The notes beneath the pieces are model-generated. The model was not told where the DNA came from, searched no databases, and saw nothing but the letters and a program-made list of their open reading frames with translations. DNA of 64,000 nucleotides from Caenorhabditis remanei (Eukaryota > Nematoda > Chromadorea > Rhabditida > Rhabditidae): positions 14,241,717 through 14,305,716 of the forward strand of contig NC_071330.1 of NCBI RefSeq assembly GCF_010183535.1, written 5' to 3'. Both the position numbers and the translations under genes were made by a program. Positions 44,616 to 55,150 of this stretch are shown here, in pieces; the stretch's first letter is position 1, and the number at the start of each line of letters is the position of its first letter.

Positions 44616-46286
44616 TTACAACATTTTTACAGAAAATGTAAGCACAAAACGTAACGGTAAGGATTCTACATAAATTGATCCAACAGCATGATCTCTTCTT
44701 CTAATCTCATATCGGACTCCTGCTGGTCCAGTACCTGGAACCTCCGAATAAGTGAGTCCTCTCAAAAGTTCCCGTGAATTCACAGGTCCAGAAAAACTCT
44801 GAATCGCCATCCAAATCATTCTTGGGTTGGAGCCTAGGATCCAATGTTTGAAGAAGCGATTCATGTCTTTCGCACAAAAATTGGTTCGCTGTATAGCAAA
44901 ATTCTTCGAATTGATCATCAACAAATCATCCAAACTTAATGAACCTAACATTATCACCAAATATTGAAAGTTGCTCATGAAAAGCTTCTGCCGTGACATA
45001 ACATCCTCCGTTGTGTATGGAATATGGAATAGATCAAGTCGATTCGTATTTTTGAATTTCTCAATCACACGAGTAGCCAACAACGACGAAGCATCAGTTA
45101 AAATTCGAATCGATATTGAATGCTTGAACATGTTATAGACCGATTGCATGTCAAATCTCTCCGCTCCAAACGAAATACACAGAAATCGAGGTTTAGATTT
45201 CCAAAAAATCGTCAGAAAATGAGTCATCCAGTCGTTCAGCGTCATTTCTCTTCCCGTTGCAACTTTGACGTATCCACAGTGAACTATCGGTCGACCTAAT
45301 TGATACTCCTGGATCTGAGGGGGTTTTGGAAGCGTCACATCCACATTCAACGCATCCTCCGATTCATTTTCATCGTAGAACACGAATTGCAAACATGTGT
45401 GTCTTTGTCGTTTGGTCGGAATTCGAATAATGAGATTTCTTCCAATTTCCACATTGATTTCAGATCGTGGTAAACTCTTTAAACCGACGACAAGTCGTTT
45501 GGTACGGTTGGTGAGAAGGGAGAATGTAAATCTGGAAAGAAAATAATGCAATTCTTGGGTCTCAATTTTCGTAGTTTTTGTAATTTTTCCGAAAAAGTTG
45601 TCAACTGCAAAATTGTAGCCCTTGAAATTCTACACTTTTTTGTAGTTGACAACTTTTTTGTAGCTCTTCAAACTACAGATTACATCGCTTTGAAGTCACC
45701 GACGAGCAGAAGAGGGTGAGAGAGTGCGCTCAGAGAAAGAGAGTGTCTAGCTGTCTGCGCCTCTCCCTCTCTCAAAGCGCTCAAATTCAAAGCGCTATAT
45801 CTCAAAAGTGGACGGAGCCAGAAAAAAGTGGTCAATTGCAAAAATGTAGCGAATTTTCAGGGCTACATTTTGTAATTAACAACTTTTTTGTAGCTCTTCA
45901 CCCTGCCGAGTTACACCTTCTTGAAGTTTTGGCGCCGCCGCCACCGGGGAGAGAGCACGCGCAGAGAAGGCAGACACTCTCGCTGTCTGCGCTCTCTCTC
46001 TCTTTTTGCGCTTTTCCCTCTTTTATGTCGCTACAGCTGCTAGCTATCAAAAAACTTCCAACTGATAAAATGTAGAGAATTTCAAGGGCTACATTTTCAT
46101 AATAATCAAAATTCGATGAGAAAGTGATATGACACCATAAAAACTAGTTTGAATATTCAAAATCAAAAAAGTTCTTTATATCCAAATACAGTAGAAAACT
46201 CACAATTCACTATACTCGAAACATCTCAACAAGTGGAGCTGCACATTTTTAGGAAGACGAAATAGAAGAAACGCTGAGTTTTTCAT
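44616..46286 (-). CDS. F-box protein with FBA2-type domain (332 aa)
   Basis: Exon 1 (46286-46204) codes a short F-box start, LFRLPKNVQLHLLRCFEYSE. A 672-base intron follows, then exon 2 (45531-44616). The 83 and 916 bases sum to 333 codons, and the joint restores the F-box (SELFTFSLLTNRTKRLV). The rest has the nematode FBA2 pattern: DDLLMINSKNF, then KDMNRFFKHWILGSNPRM. Known role of such proteins: substrate adaptors of SCF ubiquitin ligases, in a family hugely expanded in Caenorhabditis. With the RING proteins this makes a second ubiquitin-linked family in the window. No neighbour suggests its target. A 17-base G tract lies just upstream. Confidence 0.85.
45590..46100. repeat. Two-hairpin repeats in the F-box intron
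   Basis: Copies of the hairpin repeat (GTCAACTGCAAAATTGTAG, AGACAGTTAG-like and CGCTGTCTGCGC pieces) make up most of the single intron, so the repeat reaches beyond the tandem blocks. Confidence 0.75.
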
Positions 46287-46346
46287 GGTCTAGAATCAAT
46301 AAATGAACGGGAGAGAAGAATGCCGAGGAAACACAGAAACACAGTA

Positions 46347-46363
46347 GGGGGGGGGGGGGGGGG
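46347..46363 (+). repeat. 17-base G tract upstream of the F-box gene
   Basis: Seventeen consecutive G, 61 bases upstream of the F-box start codon (C tract on the gene's sense strand). Such tracts can form G-quadruplexes. Confidence 0.9.
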
Positions 46364-47151
46364 TTCTGGCAGGAATCCAAAAAAGAGAAGGTCGTGCACA
46401 CAGAGGGTAAATAGTGGTGGTAGAGATAGAAGGAGAAATTAGGTTATTGAGATAGCTGTCTAATTTTTGTCTATTTTTGCTTCATGGAGCATTCTACTTA
46501 TAACGATGGCTCCAAACTTATCGCATTTTACTTTTCACATATAATTAAAAATTTGACAGTGATTTTAAGCTTAAAACTAATAAAATCCGTCAAAAGCTGG
46601 CAAAGTTACAGATTTTCAAAACATTTCGAAATTTCTGGAAAACTTCGAATCGCTATAACTCTGTCAGATTTCAAACAATCTTACTTAATTTATTAATTTT
46701 AGAATCAGTGTGTTCAGACGCTTTAAATGAGCAAAATCATGCCCTATCTAGGGTCCCACCACGAAACTATTATACTACTGTATGCTCCTTTAAATTAGGA
46801 AGGGTTACTGTAGGACCCTACTAGGGCATGATTATACTCATTCGAAGCGAATTGATGTGAGGAATCTGATTGTATAAATTTCGCTTTGTTTTACTAGAAA
46901 AATACGCTGATTTTAGTGAAATTCAGAATTTCGAATGTTTTCGAAAATCTGTAACTTTGCGAATTTCAGTCGTGAAACAACAATTCATAACTCAAAATGA
47001 AGCCAATGGCCGGGACAGTATGTGAAAAACTTTAGGAAAATTGGTATATCCTAGGTTACTGTAGTTTTCGTGGTGAGACCCTAGTAGGGCATGATTATAC
47101 TCGTTTGAAAGGGGCTCACGACCGGAAAATTGCTTTATTATAATGTAAGTA
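46364..47151. repeat. Fold-back repeats around GAGTATAATCATG motifs
   Basis: Inverted pieces (AAAATCATGCCCTA at about 46734 and GGGCATGATTATACTCATT at about 46833, again at 47088) with TTTTCGTGGTG/CACCACGAAA cores. Members of the fold-back family that is common from here to 63250. Confidence 0.6.
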
Positions 47152-47538
47152 TCAAATAGAATAATTAAACATAGTAATTTTGGGTGTCACTATCTGAGGG
47201 ACCGTCTCCGATTTGTGTACAACCACCTTTTCCTCATCCAATCGAAGTCGGAACGCACCGCGCAAAATCATCCCAATCTCTACAGTACTCACTGCACACA
47301 TTGCTGAAAACGAAACGTGGCACAGGGCGATTACTGTAGATGTTTTCCAGTCGGGTGACACGTGGATGCCAAAGTATACTGTAGCGGCGAGGATTACGGT
47401 ATGGATGATGATAATGGTCCATGAGGTTTTGTCACGGAGAGAGTACATGAATTGGCACTCGGAATCCGTGTTGCAGAGGAATGTGATGCCGAAGAGGATG
47501 GCTGAGGTGGTGAAGACAATTAGGGAGTAGTAGATTGT
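47152..47538 (-). pseudogene. Inverted copy of the last exon of the gene at 48366
   Basis: 129 codons with acceptor kept (TTTTCAG at 47545-47539), matching 49951-50334 almost exactly. It differs by one extra Glu codon and about three substitutions. The arm of the inverted duplication runs about 445 bases to 47595 and includes the flanking minisatellite edge. No first exon lies upstream on this strand, so it is probably not a gene by itself. A further small piece of the same exon is at 47985-48023. Confidence 0.7.
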
Positions 47539-47559
47539 CTGAAAATTGAAATTTCCGTC

Positions 47560-49945
47560 TGTGTGTCCGTGTGTCCGGATGTCCAGCAGAGCTTTACGAA
47601 ATACCTGCGCAGATGTTTATTCATTTTTTGACGTCCGGACAGATAGACACAAAATCGATTTTTAATTGAAAAAATCGACTTTTTGAATGAAAAAACAAGT
47701 TATTAAGTCAAAATTCAGTTCTTGAGCAAAAAATCTGGTTTTTCAGTAAAAAATCGAAATTTTGAGTAAAAATTTGACTTATTGAATGGAAAATCGTCTT
47801 TTTGAAAAATGCGATTTTTTATTTAAAAATCGGGTTTTTGAGTGAAAAATCAGTTTTCGAGCGGAAAATTTGGTTTTTGAATCGAAAATCATTGGGTTTC
47901 TAACTAAAAAATCGACTTTTTGAATGAAAAATTGAGTTTTTAAGTCAAAAATCAGAATTTGAGCAAAAAATCGAGTGTCCGTCGATGCCAAGGTATACTG
48001 TAGCGGCGAGGATTACGGTATGCGTGTATTCCATGTTTGAATGTAAATGTAAACTTCAGTTTTGACAAATATCGGTTCTAACATCAAACTTAGATGAAAC
48101 AACCTAGCTGCCTAACTCAGGCATTGGCAGCTCGCGGAGTAGATAAGATCTCCGTCCGTAGTGTGGTCCGTCCTTATGATCTACACCCTTATCTACCTGA
48201 CCATCAGCAATGATCATTGGATTTCGCGGACCCCTCATTATCTCGATCTCTCGGTCTCGGACACCCATACTCCCTTAGTTTTTGTACATGTCCGTTTTTT
48301 GCTCATTTTTACGCCGATTTTGCTTATTTTCATGCCGATTTTTAACCATTTTCTTCCTTTCCAGAATGCCTCAAATCGACGCCATCAAATTCTCAAACTA
48401 CACGGCTCTCTATCTCTTCATCTACTCTCTATTCCTAGCCACATATCTCGTCAGCAACCTCCTCTCCATCCTATTCTTCCAATACACCCTAGAAGACTAC
48501 AAACTACTCGGAGAGACCGTTCTCACTGAATTATTGATTTTCGGGGCGATTAGTCTGCTGAGAGTCGGCGTCCGATGGATTCATAGAATTCTGAAAGTTG
48601 ATCAGTTGGAGAGATGGCGAAACGAGATATTGATTGGGCTGGTGGGCGTGGCCACGTGTGGAATTGTGCCGAGAGTTGCCGTGCATTTTGTGGAGATTCG
48701 GGCGTGGGTGAGTTGGCTGAAAATTACCAAAAATACGCAAAAAATTGCGAAAAATCGCCTAAAACCAGTCAAAAATTGAATCTGACGGCGTCCGGAAACA
48801 CAGATCGACGCAATTTGGTCTGTCCAGATATCTGTGTGCCCGGATGTCCATAGTGTCCGGACAGATCAAATTATGTCGATCTGTGTGCCCGGATGTCCAT
48901 AGTGTCCGGACAGATCAAATTATGTCGATCTGTGTGTCCGGATGTCCTCAGATTCAATTTTTGATTGCAATTTCATGATTTTGTAGCATATTTTGCGGTT
49001 TTTCACACATTTTTGATCATTCGCAGCCCTTTGAAGTTATAATTTAAATTAAAAAGGCTGAAAATGATCAGAAAATTGCGAAAAATCGCTTCAAATTAGT
49101 CAAAAACGAGTCAAAATTTGAATCTGACGATATCCGGATACGCTGACAAACATTCGGGCATCCAAAACTTCAAAAATGTATGTTTGTGTGTCTGTCCAAG
49201 TGTCCGGATGTCCCATTTTTCCGGTTTTTGGTGCAAAAATCCGTCCAGATGTCCAGAAATCATTATTTGAAATTTTTGAAAAAATCTGTGAAAAATTGAA
49301 TAAAATCGGGAAAATATCAAGTTAAAATGTCGTCTGTCCGGATGTCTGTGTGTCCGGATGTCCGCAAGCTCATTTTCGACCATTTCAACCAAAAAATTCT
49401 AATTTCGGTGGGTCTGTGTATTCAGATGTCCGCTACCGATGTCAATCTGTAGATCTGGAAGTCCAGATGTGTCTGTCTGTGTCTCCATGTGTCCGAATGT
49501 CCAAAATTGAAAACTGACTAAAATGGACATCCGGACACACAGACAAGCGGACAGAATTGAGATTCTGGACATCTGGACATTTGTGTGTCTGTGTGTCTGT
49601 GTGTCCAGATGCCCAACAATGAATGGAACTCAATTTTTCACTCAAAAAGTCGATTTTTTAATTCAAAAAGTTGATTTTTCAGTCAGAATCCCAATTGTTG
49701 ACTTAAAAACATGATTTGTTTGCTCAAAAACCCGATTTTCCAGTCAAAAACCCGATTTTTCGTTCGAAAACCCTGTTTTTCAGTCAAAAACCCTATTTTT
49801 CAGTCAAACAGTTAATTTTTCACTTAAAAATAAATTTTGTGCCTGTGTGTCCGGTTGTCCAAAAACGAATGAACATCTGGACTAGTGTTTTGGGAAACTC
49901 TGCTGGACATCCGGACACACGGACACACAGACGGAAATTTCAATT
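47560..49945. repeat. TCCGGATGTCC minisatellite-like sequence
   Basis: The words TGTGTCCGGATGTCC and their complement recur irregularly at 47560-47650, 48790-48960 and 49120-49620. Runs of AAAATCGATTTTTGA-like pieces are interspersed at 47640-47970 and 49625-49840. Most of it lies in the intron of the gene at 48366 and between the two inverted exon copies. Confidence 0.75.
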
Positions 49946-50334
49946 TTCAGACAATCTACTACTCCCTAATTGTCTTCACCACCTCAGCCATCCTCTTCGG
50001 CATCACATTCCTCTGCAACACGGATTCCGAGTGCCAATTCATGTACTCTCTCCGTGACAAAACCTCATGGACCATTATCATCATCCATACCGTAATCCTC
50101 GCCGCTACAGTATACTTTGGCATCCACGTGTCACCCGACTGGAAAACATCTACAGTAATCGCCCTGTGCCACGTTTCGTTTTCAGCAATGTGTGCAGTGA
50201 GTACTGTAGAGATTGGGATGATTTTGCGCGGTGCGTTTCGACTTCGATTGGATGAAAAGGTGGTTGTACACAAATCGGAGACGGTACCTCAGATGGTGGC
50301 ACCCAAAATTACTATGTTTAATTATTCTATTTGA
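48366..50334 (+). CDS. Single-unit six-pass membrane protein without RING (241 aa)
   Basis: Exon 1 (48366-48707) codes 114 residues with three membrane segments and DQLERWRN before the third, as in type B. The phase-0 donor GTGAGT leads to a 1243-base intron. Exon 2 (49951-50334) codes three more segments, ends ILRGAFRLRLDE (the place of ILNGGLRSI), and stops 33 residues later at FNYSI. No RING exon follows in the next 700 bases. TTTCCAG directly before the ATG suggests trans-splicing. GATA-like sites (AGATAAG at 48145, CTTATC at 48188) lie upstream. A diverged family member; function unknown. Confidence 0.72.
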
Positions 50335-51091
50335 TAAATGCATATTTCTGTTAATAAATCATATTTTTTCGTGAAAATTGATAATGAAAACCTTTGAAAT
50401 GAGTATAATCTGCCCTGGTAGGGTCCCACCACGGAAACTACAGTAACCCAAATTAAAAAGTGCATACAGTAGTCAACATTATATTGTACACCTAGCCGCG
50501 TCTGCAAGCATCAATTTGCATAAAAAATCAAGGCGCCCTCTACAAAAATGAAAAAGTTACAGATTTTCGAAACTTTTCGAAAAAATTCTCATTTTTAAAA
50601 TATCCGTATCTGAATTTTGAGTCAATTTTTCTGAAACTAAAATTGCTTTATTCAGCGCGCCAAGACCATTGGAATGTGTATAATCATGTCCTAGCAGGGT
50701 CCCACCACGGAAACTACAGTAATCCAGATTTAAAGGAGCATACCGTAGTAATTCTAATATTTTTCAAAGATAGCTCTGATTATTTTCTTTATTTTGAGCT
50801 ATAAATCATTGTTTAAAAATTCAAAATTTGGGTTTCTAGGCCACCAGATAGAAATCTAGTCCGCGTGTTGCTTTTGAGGTTATTGGACATTTGTAAGAAA
50901 TGCTACTAATTCAAAAAAAGTGCGTGGACTAAGTTTCTTAAAATTTGGGTTTCTAGGCCGCGAGGTGAAAAACTAGTCCCCGGCTTGTTTGCGAGGTTTT
51001 TGGACATTTTGAATCGGGAACCTCGTTTAATTAATTGTTTTAGTTAATTGTTTAATTAATAATCTCCATTTATTTTTAAATAAATAGGAAA
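50335..51091. other. Intergenic: fold-back repeats and dispersed 'TTTCTAGGCC' words
   Basis: 50395-50460 and 50677-50760 carry the ATAATC-x-TGCCCTAG/GGGTCCCACCACGGAAAC fold-back repeat. From 50835 the word GGGTTTCTAGGCC appears, and it recurs to about 54720. No gene seen. Confidence 0.55.
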
Positions 51092-52733
51092 TCACGAAAT
51101 TGAGCAACACGGATTCTTCTTTTTCTTCCCCTCTTTCTTCTGGCGCGCCTCCGTCGCTTTCTCCGCTGGTGTCAAATTCGTCTTCTTTCTTGGCTCGTCG
51201 GCATAAAGCAAATCAAATTCGAATTTCCTATTTTCCGTGACAAATTTCGATTCAATATCTTTGGACGACGTCTCCGGAATGAAAGTAACTGATCGACCTT
51301 CAAGTCCACGTTGGAAATTCCATTTGCTTTGGCGCATTGTGAAGATATGATAAATTTGACTGCAGAACTCTCCTTCTGGAAAAGATATGAACATATTTGG
51401 TGAATAAAAAAACAAACCCCTAAAAAAAATCACTAGAACTACCGTAGCTCGGCCATTTTTACTCCACGTTTCAAATTTTCGAAATTCTTGAGTTGTATAA
51501 ACATGCCTAGCTTGGAATTTTACCACAAAAACTACGGTACGTGTCTTCTAATTTGGAGAGGTACTGTAATTTTCGTGGTGGGACCCTAGTTATAGAGTGA
51601 TTTTCCCAACAAAAAAAATCTAAATTTAACACAAATTTCACTACTTCGTTTCTAGGCCGCAGATTTGGGCGTTCCTAGGCCATTCGTGTTTCTAGGCGGT
51701 TTTGAGCAATTTTGCAAAGATTTTCGACTCTGAAAACGTGAAAAATTGCTCAAAAATGAAAATTTAGGTTTCTAGGCCACCAGTTTGGTATTCTAGGCCA
51801 CAGGTGTCATTTCTGAGAGTGTCGACATGTTTTGAGCGATTTTTTGATGAAAAACAACTGAAATCGGAAATTCGGGTTTCTAGGCCACCAATTTGAGAAT
51901 CGACATCATTTTTAATGTTAGTGTACAAATGACATTTTATTCCGCCGTCCGTAATTTCAAAAACGGCATTCCGCTCAATTCTATTTTGGAATATACCGGT
52001 TTCAGAACGTACGGTCTGCTGTCTCCATCTCATATCGATATTGCAGCATAGCCTGATGGCCCATCTTGAAATACTCAAACTTCTCCGTCTTGTCATTCTC
52101 AAATTCGAAATCCTGTTCACAAACCGCCCATACTTTGCCTTTCTCCTCCAAAAAGTCATCGACATTAATCATATTCTGAATCTTCCCGAGTTTTGCCTCC
52201 TCTCCCTTATCATATTTTCGGTGATGCACATTAAAGTAACCCGCAGGTTTTGAGTACCTGTATTGGGGATTGTCCCTGGGATTCTGGAAACAAGGGCATA
52301 TCGAAAAATGCTGAATTCTGAATGCATGTACCTTCGGATCGTGATTTCTAGTCTTCAATTGAAAAGTCACCGTCTCACCTGGCGCCAACACATTAATTCC
52401 TCGTTTAATGGAATCGAAATGCCAGTCCTGGTAACCTTTGAATAGTTTGAAGTCCTCTGAGAAGAGCGTGAAAAAATATGAATCAAATTCGAAAATTGTG
52501 ATTTGTTCCTCTTTAGAGGGGTTTGTCACGGTTATCTTCATTTCTCCATTGGAAGGGACCGTCAGTTTGTTGATTTGGAGGAGGAATGGGATCGGGGAGA
52601 CTTCTGGAGGGACTAGTTTTGGGAAATTCGGGTTTTTAGGCCGCTCACTTTTTTCTTTCTCCTCTTGATCCCAGAATTTGTCTCTCATTCTTTCTTCGTC
52701 CATATTCGCCCCGATTTTCATAGCTGTGATCAT
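51092..52733 (-). CDS. Nematode protein with polybasic CaaX C-terminus
   Basis: Exons 52733-52332, 52283-52013 and 51375-51092 join to 319 codons. The first intron is 48 bases and remains an open frame, so reading through is possible. The N-terminal part (residues about 40-135) is beta-rich, with TNP-S-EEQITIFEF and PGETVTFQLKTRN, reminiscent of an MSP-type immunoglobulin fold, but I am not certain. A middle charged region follows, then a basic end with GKKKKNPCCSIS. The last four residues C-S-I-S fit a CaaX prenylation box preceded by lysines, a known membrane-targeting arrangement. The third exon could instead belong to a separate gene; matching phases favour joining. Confidence 0.55.
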
Positions 52734-52837
52734 TTTCGATAGATGACGAGTTCAAGAAAAAAAAATTAATTGGAAATGAATCAATGATGTTGAATAGAAT
52801 AGCGAAAACCAATTTAACCTATTGACCCCGCCCTTAA

Positions 52838-53496
52838 AGGGGGATGGAACTATTTCCAAAATGTTTGATTTTTTTATATGGTTCGACGCAGCATGGATGG
52901 GCCAATCGAAAATCCTCTTGGAGGTAGGTCTGAAAATCGTTCTAAAAGAAGTTATTCGCAAAAAAAGGGCCAAAAGGGAGGGTTTCGTGGTGCTCTTTTC
53001 TACCTAGTTCAAGGGGGAAAATTCTCATGGTGCGCGTGAAAAAATATAAAAGTAGAATAAAAACGTCAATCTTTTTCTCAAATGAGAATAATTGAGAATC
53101 GAGAAGGAGAAAAATTTATGGAACGTTGCTTCTATGACATAGATAAGTCGGTACTTGCTGTATGAATATTTTTCATTCATTATCCTCTTTTTATCTTAGT
53201 TTTTACTTGTTTCCATAAATTTTTCTCCTTCTCGATTCTCAATTATTCTCATTTGAGAAAAAGATTGACGTTTTTATTCGACTTTTATATTTTTTCACGC
53301 GCACCATGAGAATTTTCCCCCTTGAACTAGGTAGAAAAGAGCACCACGAAACCCTCCCTTTTGGCCCTTTTTTTGCGAATAACTTCTTTTAGAACGATTT
53401 TCAGACCTACCTCCAAGAGGATTTTCGATTGGCCCATCCATGCTGCGTCGAACCATATAAAAAAATCAAACATTTTGGAAATAGTTCCATCCCCCT
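52838..53496. mobile_element. TTAA-flanked palindromic element (PALTTAA-like)
   Basis: Starts AGGGGGATGGAACTATTTCC and ends with the inverse, flanked by TTAA on both sides (52834-52837 and 53497-53500). The arms are near-perfect through the whole 659 bases, meeting near 53165. TTAA duplications are typical of piggyBac-type movement. Two 76-97 codon frames in the arms mirror each other and are not genes. Confidence 0.85.
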
Positions 53497-53500
53497 TTAA

Positions 53501-54270
53501 ATTGGTAAAGTTACAGATTTTTGAAAATTTTCGAAATTCTGATAGTGAGTTCCACAAAAATCAGCGTATTTTTTCTAGAAAAATGCCACGAAATTTATAT
53601 ATTTTAATTCAGCTCATCAAGACGCTTCAAATGAGTATAATCATGCCCAAGTAGGGTCCCACTACGAAAACGACAGTAACCCTTCCTTATTTAAAGGCGC
53701 ATACAGTAGGAATTTTGTGGTGAGACCCTAGATAAGACATGATTATACTCATTCGAAGCGTCTGATCATGGAGATTCTAGGATTAAATAATTTAGAATGA
53801 TAGTGGAAAATCCGACAGAGTTAAAGCAGTTTGAAATTTTCTAAAAATTTCGAAATGTTTCGAAAATCTGTAACTTTGTGAGTTTTTGACGGATTTCGTT
53901 GGTTTTAAGCTTAAAATGACCGTCAAATCTTTAATTATAAGGGAAAAATAAGAATCGGAGCCATCGTAAAAAAGTAGAATACTCCGAGACGCAAAAAAGA
54001 CAAACTTTCAAAGTGAATAGAAATGTGTCATGTTTATACTCAAATTATAGCTCTCGGTAAGCAAAATATTAAAATTAATGATGCATTGTTTTATAACTAA
54101 ATTGAAAGAAGTTACAGACTTTCGAAACGTTTCGAAATTTCAAGTTTTATCAAAACGTGGCAGATTTTCTTCTGTGACCTTACCATGACAACATACTGAC
54201 CCTCTGCCCCATTTGCCACTGTTCTCCCATTCATTTTCTATTGAATTCAGTTATTTTTAATATTCTTCCT
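53501..54270. repeat. Fold-back repeat and spacer
   Basis: 53508-53900 is an imperfect palindrome with AAAGTTACAGATTTT ends, GAGTATAATCATGCCC, and a GGGTCCCACTACGAAAACG core. The rest is AT-rich without a gene. Confidence 0.6.
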
Positions 54271-54480
54271 GTCACCGACTACCTTCTTAGTATGGATGAG
54301 CCTGTCAAAAGACAAAAAAGTAAGTTTTATCACAAAAAAATAACGGAAAACTATTTTAAGATCATTTTCAGATCTCTGATTTCCTTGACTCCTGTCTATG
54401 TTTAAGTCTGTAGAATTCAAAACACAAAGCAGTATGGATAAGAGAAGAATCTACAATAATGAAGAATAAAGCCTAAGAAA
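54271..54480 (+). other. Possible short spliced transcript or gene remnant
   Basis: An acceptor-like AATTCAG (54244-54250), a GTAAGT donor (54320), a TTTTCAG acceptor (about 54372) and AATAAA (about 54467) follow in order, with an open but short frame ending SLCLSL-type codons then TAG (54411). It could be the tail of a decayed gene. Nothing identifies it. Confidence 0.25.
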
Positions 54481-54772
54481 AGTGCATAATGAATTTACTT
54501 AAATTATAATAAATGTCTATGTTCTAACTTGTTCGGTTTCCTAGGCCATCAGGTGAAAAACTACTCCCCGGGGGATCTTCAAAGATAGACTAGTTTTCTC
54601 GAAAATTGGTTTTCTAGGCCATCAGATTGAGATCTAGTTCAGGAGAATTTGGTACCAGTTCGGCGGCCAGTTTTCCATTCCATCTGGCGGACTAGAAAAC
54701 CAAAATCTCAAAATATTTGGTTTTCTAGGGCACTAATTTTCTCGAAATCTGGGATTCTTTGTTTCTCTTTGG

Positions 54773-55150
54773 AGCATACCGGGCCGAAACGGGCCGATAC
54801 GGGCCGGCTCGTAACTAGCGTCAAAATGAATATTATGAGCTGAAAAATATAAAAAAATGTAGATCTCGACGAGTTCTATGTCCGTGACATACTACGGGCC
54901 GGATAGCTATTCGTTAATGTGCCGTGGGCCGGGCTAGAATGGCTTTTTTTTGGCCATTTTCGCGTTTTTTTGGCACTTTTTCCCGGCCCGCGGCACATTA
55001 ACGAATAGCCATCCGGCCCGTAGTAGGTTACGGTCATAGAAATCGTCGAGATCTACATTTTGGTATATTTTTCAGCTCATAATATTCATTTTGACGCGAG
55101 TTATGCGCCGGCCCGTGTCGGCCCGTTTCGGCCCGGTTGACAAGTATGCT
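54773..55150. mobile_element. GC-rich palindromic element with CGGGCC repeats
   Basis: An imperfect inverted repeat beginning AGCATAC and ending GTATGCT. The arms contain ACCGGGCCGAAACGGGCC, a TGAATATTATGAGCTG block and CGTTAATGTGCCG. A decayed relative of the right end is at about 63310-63400 (AGATCTACATTTTGG through AAAAAGTATGCT). Non-coding. Confidence 0.65.

Noticed and set aside
52752..53654. Mirrored frames of 73-97 codons around the TTAA element
   Set aside because: They are the two arms of the palindrome read in both directions.
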